DNA of 50,764 bases, taken from assembly GCA_025769875.1 (NCBI GenBank), contig JAGFNK010000387.1, positions 1 to 50,764 of the forward strand, in the 5' to 3' direction. The notes beneath the pieces are model-generated. The model saw only the letters and a program-made list of their open reading frames with translations, did not search any database and had not been told where the DNA came from. A program made the translations under genes and the position numbers. The stretch's first letter is position 1; every line of letters begins with the position of its first letter. This DNA comes from Russula earlei. Taxonomy: Eukaryota; Basidiomycota; Agaricomycetes; Russulales; Russulaceae. Below, piece after piece: positions 1 to 10,100 of this stretch.

Positions 1-1242
1 ATCTCCGACTGTGACTCCTGCTTTACCTCCAATCTGTTTCAAGAAGTCTCCCGAATCCTCAGGATCAACCAGAACCTAAGCACTGCATATCACCCCCAAA
101 CTGATGGACAGTTGGAAAGAACCAACCAAACTTTGGAAATGTACCTGCGCATCTACACAGGGGAGAAACAAGAAGAATGGGTGCACTGGCTCCCCATAGC
201 CCAATATCATTTTAACACCCACAAATCCACCACCACCAAGAGAACCCCGTATGAACTCCTCATTGGCTTTAACCCTCAAGGGCTTGGCACCCAATTTAAA
301 TCCAAGTTCCCTGGAATCCAAGAACGACTCCAAGCACTGAAAGATATGAGGGAAGCAGCACAAGAAGCGATGAGGAGGACACAAAACAATTGGATCAAAG
401 AAACTAAGTTCAAGGGTTTCGAAGAAGGACAGAAAGTTTGGTTAGAAGGCACTAACCTAAAAACCCCCCATCAGTTTCAGAAGTTCCATCCTAAGCGGTT
501 CAGCCCTTTTACTGTCACCAAAAGAATCTCCCATGTCGCCTACCAACTCCGACTTCCCCCCCAATGGAGCATCCATAATGTGTTTCATGCCTCCCTCCTG
601 TCTCCAGTCACAGAGACAGCTGAGCATGGACCAAACTTCTCTGAACCACCACCTGACCTCCTGTTGGGAGAATATGAGGTCGAGAAGATCACTGCCCAAC
701 GGACCCATAGGAACCGACTCCAATACAGGGTCCGGTGGAAAGGCTATTCCACAGCAGAAGACACGTGGGAACCTCTCTCTAACCTTAAAAATGCTCAAGA
801 TGCCATCACCATGTTCCACCTAGGACAACCCACTAAACTCCGTACCATGTCTTCCACTAACCTTGACCCCACAGAATCACATCACTCAGACAAAAGTCTA
901 GATGACCTAGAGGATCAGTTTCAAAACCTTATGATACAACAACATACCTTACTCCCCCAAATTAACTCTCGTAACCCCCCTTCCTATTCAGTTAATGATC
1001 CCACTATCCCCAACCATGGACACACCATCTTCAACATAGCCGCCAGGGAACAACTTTTTTCCAGAATTCTCTCCCCTGGCAACTTCCGTGGCTTTCAACT
1101 TCTTATGATGGACCCCCGTTTTTCAGAATTTCATTTATCCATACGAAGGGCAGTACTTACGGACTTGGTTTGGAACTACATTACACGGTCAGCCTCCATA
1201 AATACCCCCCACTCCTTCAGAGTGGTCAGCTTGGCACCATGA
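1..1242 (+). pseudogene. Ty3/Gypsy A pol, 3' part: integrase core, C-terminal region and chromodomain
   Basis: The frame is open from base 1, so the gene enters from outside the window. It starts inside the integrase catalytic core. The second catalytic Asp lies in SDCDSCF (bases 4-24) and the catalytic Glu in QLERTNQ (Glu at 115-117), with HPQTDGQ just before it. A chromodomain follows at about 664-820 (EYEVEKI, YRVRWKGY, DTWEP), as in chromoviruses, where it directs insertion to marked chromatin. The same gene lies on the minus strand at 45982-49632 (Gypsy B). Comparison shows that the frame once continued into the downstream region. Here a six-C run near 1206 shifts it and the frame stops at 1242. 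Domain identity is firm; the element is inactive. Confidence 0.9.
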
Positions 1243-2540
1243 AGACGCTACTTCTGCTTATAACACTCCCATGTCCTCCCCAGCCCCCCCTTCGTCTCCT
1301 TTACCCATCCTTACCCCTTCCCCCACTATTGAACAAGAGCCTCTCTCACCTGAGGTTATACAACACATCATTGACCAACGCACATTCATCGTCCCTGACG
1401 AGGTGGAACTCCAAGACCTCGCCGCCACCCTCAACCCCCTAGTCATCCAAGAAGGAACACCCTCACCGACCCCAACTGAAGCGGACCCCACTCATCCTGG
1501 CCCCCCCTGGTTTGTTTATGAACCCTATACACATATTCCCCCTTTTTACATTAACTTCAATGGGCGACGACGCCTATTACCATACTTACATATTGCTTTG
1601 TACAATGACAAACCCATGCTTCTAGGAACTATGGGTCAAGGAGAACCCGCTTATGGGGAAAAGCTCATAGCTCGGCCTGTCATCTCTGCCCCCCATCCTG
1701 CCACCACTGCCTCTGATCTCCACCTCTTAATTGAGGACCACCCTTTCCACTTTGACATCGCTCAAGCCCTTGAGAACCTCCATGATCCTGGTGCCCTTGC
1801 CGACATCTACCGCCTCCACACCGCCTCTTTCCAGCTAAAAATCTTAGAGGGCAAGCGTGCCTCCATCCAGGGAGCCCTAAGTGTCCTTCAAGGGCAGCTC
1901 GCCTATCGACTCCACAAAATCCAATCCCACACCAAAGAAACCACCGCCATCCGCAGCCGCCTTCGAGCCAATAACACCTCCGTCCAAGTCCAGTCACCAA
2001 CTCGACAACCTGATGACCGATGGGGGCCTCACTCATAACACTGGACCATTTTACTCATTAGCGGGAAGCTATGACAGGAATGAGAAGTCAAAAGAACCAT
2101 CCACTCCCCCTTCCACTCCGCTACCCACTCATCCCCCTCTCTCCTTAACCCCCCCCCTTGAGTACCTTCCTCGCGTTATCGACCAGTCCCAGAATGAAGC
2201 CCCCATGGGGTCACCCTCCCACTTCCCTCAAATGTTCTCTGATGACGCTAGCACCCCCAACACCCCTCTCACCCCTGCGCATATGACTAAAGCACAGCAT
2301 CATCAGCTTCAAAAGCGACAACACGTTTGCAAACACTATAACACCAGAGGGCACTTGGAACAAGGACTGTAACAGGCCTCACACCAACTGTAGCAGTCAA
2401 GTGGATTGTATCCTCAGAAGGACTCACCGAAGCTACAGAGGCTTCTGCCCCAGGGCAATGAAACCCCAGAGCACGTGGCCAGAAGTCAAAGGTGATGAGC
2501 TCCGTGAGTCGGGCCCTGAGACCAATTAGTTTGGAGAACT
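1243..2540 (+). pseudogene. Gypsy A 3' extension: Pro/Ser-rich region, predicted coiled coil, degenerate zinc knuckle
   Basis: Two frames, 1271-2038 and 1881-2372, together match the minus-strand region 44602-45963 of Gypsy B. The order is a Pro/Ser/Thr-rich stretch, a conserved block around PPWFVYEPYTH, a helical segment at about 1750-1990 (LKILEGKRASIQGALSVLQG) and a zinc-knuckle region at about 2325-2375. In B the knuckle reads CKHCNTRGHWNKDC (CX2CX4HX4C). In A the second Cys is Tyr, and an extra base in CACTT (2352-2356) shifts the frame. Zinc knuckles normally belong to Gag, upstream of pol, so this position 3' of the chromodomain is unusual. A role as a displaced or second nucleocapsid is inference only. 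Confidence 0.65.
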
Positions 2541-2559
2541 AAGCGTGAGGGGGGCATGA

Positions 2560-3195
2560 TGTTGTGATCTTCCCCCTTTGTTGGTTTGTCCATAATCTCT
2601 TTTGTTACTGTTCTCTTCTGTCACCCTTGTCCCCTTGGTTACCATTTCATTCCTTGATGCTGATGGTCCCTTATTGTTTCATCTGTTGTGTTTCACTTAT
2701 TGTGTTTCACCTATTGTGTTTCACTTATTATGTTTCACCTATTGTTGAGTTACTTTTGCTATTGACTCACCTTTATCTATTGTTCCGCTTATGGTACTGT
2801 ACAGCCTCGCTAAATACAGTATTTAAGTGCCTGTAGAAGCTGGGGAATGCCCCAAGCTTAGCTTTGTCCCATTTCCTGTCACATCCCTTTGCCCTGTACT
2901 GTCTCTCAATCACAACTTGTGTTGTGCTGGCTTATACTCTGCTTGACCTAAGCTCATCATGAGGAACCTTTGTGTTCCTCTTCCTCCTCTGCTTCTCCTT
3001 CATCATCCTTCTCTTCTGTGAAACCAGGAGATCAACTCTGTCTGTGGACTAGGTCATCCTTGACTTAGTCTTGAGACACTAAACCTCTGAACCAGTCTCC
3101 TTGAGCCGGCCCCCACTGAACCCTTGAACCAAGTCACAGGGACTTGGCCCCACTGAACCCTGAGCTAACACTCTTACAGCCACGATGCCATAACA
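2560..3195 (+). repeat. 3' LTR of Gypsy A (636 bp)
   Basis: The repeat begins TGTTGTGA and ends GCCATAACA, a short terminal inversion bounded by TG and CA. A purine run (GTGAGGGGGG, ending at 2554) lies just upstream as the polypurine tract. The LTR contains four exact-length 14-bp tandem units at 2687-2742 and a TATA-like TATTTAAG near 2819. A 609-bp homologue lies on the minus strand at 43963-44571. The five bases after it, AAGGG (3196-3200), should be one half of the target duplication; the other half is outside the window. Confidence 0.85.
2687..2742 (+). repeat. Four 14-bp tandem units in the Gypsy LTR U3
   Basis: The unit is TGTGTTTCACYTAT, or TATGTTTCACCTAT in the last copy, repeated four times without gaps. 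The Gypsy B LTR carries three full units at 44416-44457 on the other strand. The position upstream of the TATA-like site suggests a repeated regulatory motif, but no binding protein can be named. Confidence 0.75.
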
Positions 3196-3549
3196 AAGGG
3201 CTAGTGTGTACTGCGGAGAGGGGAAATAGCGGGTAAGTCTTCACGTTTGAAGACTTAGGAAGACAAGGAGTTTCTGGGACATTTGCTTGATTTTCTGCAA
3301 GCCTACAGCTCCGAAGCTAGAATCCAGTGATATTCACAAGAGAACAAGCTTAAGGCTTGTTCTCGTGTACTGACAGGTTTATATAGACAGACATTTCCTA
3401 TATCAAATAGTAAACATGAGACAGAGGGGAGGTGATCAAACTGGAACACGCTGGAAGGTAGTGGTACATGCGAGGCAAGACAAGTCATGAACGCGCGGGA
3501 ATCGTGAGGCTTGTCCGGGTAGGCTTGTCTGGTTGCCAGTATTGTGACA
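3196..3549 (-). repeat. LTR family epsilon, minus-strand copy, interrupted by Gypsy A
   Basis: Read on the minus strand, it starts TGTCACAATACTGG at 3549 and matches the plus-strand LTR at 3816-4204 over its length, including TATATAAACCTGTC around the promoter. Its 3' end is missing, because Gypsy A begins at 3195 in the middle of the shared ACACACTAGCC segment. Gypsy A therefore inserted into this older LTR. Confidence 0.75.
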
Positions 3550-3550
3550 C

Positions 3551-3796
3551 CCATGGTATCAATTTCACCCACGACTAGCTGACAAATGCACTTGGTGCAG
3601 CGATGGGGGACACGACAACTTCAAATGTCTGAAGATAGCCATATGCGTCCTCTGCAATCATCAGGGACACCTCACTGAACATTGCAGAACCCCCCATCAT
3701 CGCTGCAAAGCACACAAAGTTTGCCAAGTCCCTAGAGATCAGACTCACTACCACCTTCATTGCTGCAGATCTTCCATCATCCCCTATAGCGGCTGA
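3551..3796 (+). pseudogene. Double CCHC zinc-knuckle fragment just upstream of a polypurine tract and LTR
   Basis: An open frame of about 81 residues with no start of its own contains CTWCSDGGHDNFKC and CVLCNHQGHLTEHC, two perfect CX2CX4HX4C knuckles, followed by a Cys/His-rich tail (HHRCKAHKVC, HLHCC). Such pairs bind nucleic acid and are typical of Gag nucleocapsid. The frame ends seven bases before a polypurine tract (AACAAGGGGGTGA, 3803-3815) and the LTR at 3816, so the knuckles are at the 3' end of the element rather than at the 5' end. The upstream part is replaced by the inverted LTR at 3196-3549, so it is a fragment. Its own LTR family differs from that of Gypsy A and B. Confidence 0.7.
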
Positions 3797-3815
3797 GACG
3801 TTAACAAGGGGGTGA

Positions 3816-4204
3816 TGTCACAAGTACCGGTGCCTCAGACCGGACCGGCAACCGGACAAGCCTACCCAGACAAGCCTCACAATTCCCATGCATTTCTATG
3901 ACTCATTCAGCCTCATATGTACCACTACCTTTCAGCATGTTCCAGTACAATCACCTCCTCTCTACCTCATGTCTACTATTTGATATAGGAAATGTCTGTC
4001 TATATAAACCTGTCCGTAGAAGAGAACAAGCCCTAAGCTTGTTCTCTTGTGAAATATCACTGGATTCAGCTTCGGAACTGTAGGCTTGCAGGCAATCAAG
4101 CAATCGTCTCAGAAACTCTTCTCTCCCTCTAAGTCCTCAAACACGAAGACTTATCCATTGCATTTCCTCTCCAGCTGTACACACTAGCCTTCACTGTGTT
4201 GTCA
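3816..4204 (+). repeat. LTR family epsilon, plus-strand 3' LTR
   Basis: It starts TGTCACAAG directly after the polypurine tract and is an inverted match to 3196-3549. It has a TATATAAACC promoter box near 4000. The 3' boundary at TTGTCA is estimated from where similarity and the TG/CA rule agree. Confidence 0.7.
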
Positions 4205-4309
4205 CCAAGAACCCCAAATCTCATGAGAACTTGTCGTCTCACTCGACTCAGTGCACACATCCCACACATGAAATGATTTGTCAGCAACACCACCCCCAGT
4301 CAGTGACAA

Positions 4310-4378
4310 CTTGAGCACTTAGCACAACCTCTAAGGTGGGTTGCTTAGCCTGTTAGCTGCGCTCTATGCTGCACAACA
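4310..4378 (+). repeat. Remnant of a Copia LTR (last 69 bp)
   Basis: This stretch matches the last part of the Copia LTRs at 6612-6996 and 12079-12463, ending GCTGCACAACA against GCTGCGCAACA. It has one extra base (CACTT where they have CATT, at 4316-4320). Nothing of the rest of the LTR is adjacent, so it is a truncated footprint abutting the transposase gene. Confidence 0.75.
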
Positions 4379-5942
4379 GTACCTACAACAGCTGGGCTGC
4401 ATCATTGTGTCAGGCCATGGTGTCATTGTCAAGAGGACTGCATTGCATGCAGCAGCTGTGCAAACTCACCAGGCAGTATATAAAAGACTGCACAATGCTC
4501 CCTTTGAATCCTTATGGACACTGGAATGAGACAATGCTTGTCAATGAGGATCTGACAAACGAAATTAACATTTACCTTCTATCAATTGGCAACAAAATCT
4601 CTGGGGAAAAGCTTTGTGATTTCATCAATTCAGATGAGGTTAGGTCACAGCATGGCATTGATAGAAGAGTTTCCATGCGGACAGCTCAGTGTTACCTAAA
4701 GGTGCTAGGATACCAATACAGAGCACCAAAAAAGGGCCAATATGTTGATGGCCATGAGCATGAGGATGTTGTCTTCTACCAGGAGTGCATTTTCTTACTA
4801 CAGTGGCGAAACATTGAGCACCTCATGTTTAGCTGGGATGAAGACAACCTACTTGAGTTTGGGCCAAGACCATGGGGGTGTTGAACCATCGCATGGTTCC
4901 ATGATGAATCCATTTTTTATGCTCATGATTGGCAGTGCAAGATGTGGCATTACAAGGATGCACCTGCCGAGTGGTATGCAAAAGGGGAAGGCATTTCAAT
5001 GAAAATAGCTGACTTTGTTTCCATGGATTTTGGGTGGCTTTGATCTCTTGATGGAACAAAGACAGCCCAAAGAATTCTGAAGCCAGGAAAAAATTGGGAA
5101 GGCTATTTGACCAATGGGGACATCCAAGCACAGGTCCAAGAAGCCATGGACATTCTCACAGAGTTCTATCCTGAGTATGACCATGTCCTGATTTATGACA
5201 ATGCATCAACTCACCTCAAGTGTGAGGAGGATGCATTATCAGCCCAAAAAATGCCTAAAAATACACCCAAAGTTGGGAAGAACTGGGGTGTTGAGGTGTC
5301 ACTTCAAGATCCACTTAGTGGAAAATTTGTGCACAAGCACAATGGAACAGCCAAAAAAACAAAAATCCGGATGGGTGATGCATGCTTCAAAGATGGCACA
5401 CCACAACCACTTTATTTCCCTGAGGGGCATGAATGCACCGGGGTCTTTAAAGGAATGGCCACAATTCTGGATGGACAAGGCTACAGGGACATGTCCAAGG
5501 TTTGTGCAGAATGCAAAAACTTCAAGTGCTCACCTCCTACCATCAACTGTTGCTGCCACCAAGTTCTCTACAATGAACCAGATTTTGCCAATGTTGAGAC
5601 AATCCTGGAGTTGATCTGCAAGGCATGCGACTTCAAGCTGTTCTTCTTACCAAAGTTCCACTGTGAGCTCAATTTTATTGAGCAATGTTGGGGTTATGCA
5701 TGGCAGATCTACTGTTTAAATCCAGAATCATCATGAGAAGATGTACTGGCAAAAAACATGCTTGCTGAGTTGGAATCTGTTCCCTTGAAATCCATGCATC
5801 ACTTTGCTAATTGTTCTCGTTGATTCATGAATTCATATATGTACAGACTGAATGGGAGACAAGCTGCATGGGCTGCAAGAGTGTACAAGGGTCACCATGT
5901 AGTTCCTATGAACATCATGGAGGAGTTGGGAAGGAAGGGAAT
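4379..5942 (+). pseudogene. DDE transposase, Tc1/IS630-like type common in mushroom genomes
   Basis: The gene lies in pieces: 4379-4884, a segment at about 4885-5040, 5107-5736, and a tail to about 5942. The N-terminal part holds PYGHWNETML and KKGQYVDGHEH. The catalytic triad is visible as FHDESIFYAHD (Asp, about 4899), IYDNASTHL (Asp, about 5190) and FHCELNFIEQCWGYA (Glu, about 5685). A Cys-rich block (CAECKNFKC, NCCCHQ) lies before the last motif. A frameshift near 4884, an in-frame stop near 5042 and further stops after 5735 make it non-functional. The class is firm from the three motifs; the precise family is from recalled similarity. I see no terminal inverted repeats, so the element ends are not called. 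Confidence 0.8.
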
Positions 5943-6289
5943 CATTTAACATTGTTTATGTGTCAAATTAAACCCCTTTCACATGTTGAGTTTGTTTCTC
6001 AGATGACATGTGATGTTCAATGCTCATTCCATCAGATTGCACACCACAATCAGTGATTGGAGATAGATGCCAAATTTGTGTCTTTTATTTCTCAGTCATT
6101 TCTTACTCCTTCATCATAAGATTGTGAATACATACAATAAACAACTACTATTACAAAATGTTGGTCTCTGATTTCCTGATTCTTTCTCGAGAATTGCAGG
6201 AAGAACACCCCACAGTTTCCCTGAGGCAAAACTTCCTAATCTGACTGGGATTGTCACACAAAAGTAATGCCACGTGACGTTGGTTGATT
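5943..6289. other. Spacer without recognisable genes
   Basis: AT-rich DNA after the transposase remnant. I found no coding frame, terminal repeat or RNA gene here. Confidence 0.5.
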
Positions 6290-6611
6290 ATGAGTGTCAT
6301 CTACCTTACCTGGCAAAAGATGTATCCCAAATATGGGAGCTGGTACCATTCCTATTTCAGCGCTCCTGAATCCCTACTTGAATCCCTACATCACCTTTTC
6401 AAAATTTGTCTGTCTGTGTCACTTGGACGGTGGGCGTTTTGTACGGGTTATGGGTGTCAACACATTGGGAATACAGCACAATCACATATTTGTTGTGAAC
6501 ATACGCTAGGCACTGCCCATGACACAATACTTATCCAACCCTGACTACACTTGCAGGCCATCCGTTGTCATGGTCGTAGTAATCCTGACACATCACATGG
6601 CTCCATAGGCC
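6290..6611 (+). repeat. Left copy, first part, of the diverged segment that brackets the P450
   Basis: This region aligns collinearly with 17430-17770. Shared blocks include the TCCTATTT box near 6352, CCTACATCACCTTTTC, ACGGTGGGCG, and GTAGTAATC followed by TGACnCnTCACA. Copia A interrupts it at 6611; the same alignment resumes beyond the element and the MITE at 12889. It is non-coding as far as I can tell. Confidence 0.65.
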
Positions 6612-6996
6612 TGTTGAACCGGAACCCGAACGGATCAAAGAAGGCGAAGACCTTCATACAAGGTTCAAGATCCGCTCATAGATGTTACGTGTTAGACAGA
6701 ACTTTAGTATATGCGCTTATGGCAATAGGGTTACGCATAGTACGCTATCTATCACAAGATGCAGCCTTATGCTGCATCTAGAATGTTTCCACATCACGCG
6801 TCACTTAATGCGCGATATAGTGGACACCTGTAGTCACCTCTTTTGGACTTAGGAACAGCCCTGGGTCATAGAGGTATAAATACCATACTTGTAGACGAGT
6901 ATACACATCGCTCTACACCCCAATATCACTTGAGCATTAGCACAACCTCTAAGGTGGGTTGCTTGGCCTGTTAGCTGCGCTCTATGCTGCGCAACA
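6612..6996 (+). repeat. 5' LTR of Copia A
   Basis: It begins TGTTGAACC and ends GCGCAACA. A TATA box (GGTATAAATACC) sits near 6880. The length of 385 bp is identical to the 3' LTR and to both LTRs of Copia B. Confidence 0.95.
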
Positions 6997-7011
6997 GGTT
7001 ATGGGCCCTGC
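6997..7011 (+). promoter_or_regulatory. Primer-binding site matching the anticodon arm of initiator tRNA-Met
   Basis: Directly after the 5' LTR stands GGTTATGGGCCCTGC. Its complement, GCAGGGCCCATAACC, is the anticodon arm of a eukaryotic initiator tRNA-Met with the CAT anticodon, not the tRNA 3' end. Drosophila copia is primed by a tRNA-iMet fragment cut in the anticodon loop, and this site fits that mode. The same site is at 24022-24036 in Copia B. Confidence 0.8.
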
Positions 7012-7165
7012 AAGCCATGCGCCTTCATCGGCTGCAACGATGGCGAAGCATCCCTGAAGCCTGCATGCTGCGGCGAGCTAGTCTACCCTATGGGGAGACT
7101 ATGTCGGCTTGTTTGAATACAATACTCTTAACTGACGACCTCTAAGCCCTCTTCTAACAGCTACA

Positions 7166-10100
7166 ATGTCGTCGTCTCAACCCTCTGCCCCTGTTGTCCC
7201 CATCCTCGATGGTGCAAACTATGGTATTTGGTCAAAGGCTATGAAAGCCTACCTCATGTCCGTTGGACTGTGGGGTTATTGCAATGGCACATTTGAACTG
7301 CCAGTCCTTCCTGGACTTCCTCAGGTGCCTCTTGCTGAAGAGATTGCTGCCCAGAATGCTGCTATTGCAGCTTTGAAAGAATGGAACAAAGGGAATGATA
7401 TGGCAGTCGGTCATATGGTCCTTAGATCGAGCATCACGATCCAACAAGATCTTACGTCTTTGGATAACGCTGAGACAATCTGGAATCGCCTAGACACCCT
7501 TTATGGCACGGCGACGACCACCACGATCTATAAGGACTTCAAAGAAGCCATCTCCATCCGCATTAACCCGAGCCAACATCCTGGCCCACAAATAGATCGG
7601 ATACACGCTGCATTCCAGCGTCTTACCGCTTCCTCCCTTCACATCCCTGACACCCTGCAGGCGCTGATCATGCTTGCTGCCATTCCCCAGAAATGGGAAA
7701 TGCTTGTCCACATTCTTGCTCAGAACTATGAAATAGCCGACCTTAATGCTAAGGACGTCCTGAGAGGCTATCGTCTCTCAATATCAAACTGAGATCAATC
7801 GTGGAACAAGCAAGAAGCACAGCGTGCAGAAGCTCTCAGCTGTCAAGCGCAAGCATGGTGACCCTTCCTTCTCCAATCAGCAGCAGGGCAATAAGCCCAA
7901 GCGCGATGAAGATAAGGACAAGCGCCAGCGCGGTAAGCGCGGCGGCAAAGGGAAAGGAAAAGGGAAGGAGAAGGCCGATAACAGCCATGGTCCCGGACAC
8001 TCCCACATTGCGGACGTTGCCGCACTTCCACTCCCGACCATTACCACTATCGCCCATCTGGGTCCTTCGGGGATCCAACAACGTACCAGTCCCAACTGCG
8101 ACTGACCCTCGCAAACGCACTCACGGCCCTTACAAGGCCTTAAACAAAGCGCTTGATCTTGCTGACGATCTTGGGGTAACTCCCACTATACAGACAGTCA
8201 AGACCCTCGAGCAGCGGATCTCGACTCAATCCGCTGCCTCGACAAGTGCAGTCAAACTTCCGTCGCCCGTCCCTGAGCCTATGGACCAGGATGATGGCGA
8301 CTTCGCACAAACAAATACGTCGGATTTATTCGACATATATGACGGTATTCCAGAAGGTGCTGCCACCCCTGAGCGTGCTCCGACTCCGTCGGATGAAGCG
8401 CTTGATTGGGGCAGCTGACCCCGAAGATAATGAAGCGTGCGTGCGCCTCCCTCTCTCCTTTCACTCGCTAAAGAACCTATTAGCATCTCCCCAGCCCCAA
8501 AGCGGGCTAGATATGTTTAATAAGTGTTCGCTTGTATCATACAATGTACAAATTAGCGAAGGGACTACTTCCCTTCAAAGTGAATGTAACAAAAATTGTT
8601 CGAGATGTAGAGGAAAGCACTGACTTGAGTAAAATGGGATCCTTATGGCTCCTTGACTCTGGCGCGTCCGCACACTTCACCTTCGAAATAAAAGACTTTA
8701 TAGAGTATACGCCGGCTTTGCCGCACGAAAGATCCCCTGTTAAAACTGCCGATAACACTATATATGTGGAAGGCAAAGGCGCTGTGTTGCTTCGGCACAC
8801 TGTCAACTCTAAAACGGTTGTCACGCGCATTTCTCCTGTTCTCTATATTCCGAAAATTAACACTCGGATATTATCTATGGGGGAGTTCTTACAACAAGGG
8901 ATGCATGCATTAGGGAACAGAAATCATATTTCCCTACGAGAGGACGGACGTATAATCCTGTCCTCTTACCCCTTATTCCCGGGTCAAACCACATATTGGT
9001 TAGACGCCTCAATTGAAAGCAGCGCAAGCGCATTCTCTTATCTACGCGGTAGATTATGATGTCATACACCGACGCCTTGGCCACCCATCTAAGGATGTCG
9101 TAACACGTGCTAAGACACATACCAAGGGTCTCCCTGAAGACCTGAAAATCCCTCAGGAACAGCCAGGTATGTCCTGGCTGCGCGCAAGGCAAAATGCCTG
9201 CATCTGCGCACCCCCCTTCTGAAACTCAGTGCTTCCGCACCGTTCGAGCGTATCCACTCGGACCTTCAGAGTTTCCCTGTGAAGTTGTATCATAAGTACG
9301 AATATTTCGTCAGCTTCATTGACGATTATTCCTCCTATGCATGGATCACACTCTTAAAAAATAAAAAGTCGACCATAATGGCCGTCAAGCAATTCCTTGC
9401 TATGGTGAAGAACCAATACAAAGCAGGAATCAAAGAGTGGATGTCCGATGCTGGTGGAGAGTACAAGTCCGAGGCCTTTGATAACGTCCTAAAGGACGAA
9501 GGAATTAAAATCCTGCAAAGCGCCCCATACACTCCACAACAGAATGGACGCGCAGAGCGCTTTATGCGCACTGTAATGGACAAAGCTCAAGCAATGCGCC
9601 TTGAAGCTTGTCTACCTCCCTCCTGGTGGGAATTTGCAGTGAATCATGGGACACACTGTTATAATAGGACACCTGCCAGACGCCTTCAATGGCGTACACC
9701 CTACTGAAGTCCTAAAGAACGAGGTCCCTGATATCTCACACCTCAGAGTATTTGGTTGCGGTGCATATGTGCACATACCAGAAAAGCGTCGAGTCAACAA
9801 GCTTTCGCCGAAAAGCGAGCTTATGATCTACCTTGGTCACACTGAGGGGATCAAAGCCTCACTCTTTATGAGGCTCCCTAATAATACGCTTTACACAAAT
9901 GCTACCGCCCTGTACGATGAGACCCTGTACCCCAAATGCGACAAAGCGCGCACTAAAGGTACCACGCGGATTAATGAACCGCATGAGGAACTACCGCAAC
10001 AACCTGTCGAAGACACCATTCCTGGTGTTGACGACCCATTCCCTACAATTAAAAGTGAGGACTGATGAGCAGCCTATACAGGCGCCACAAGAAGAGGAAC

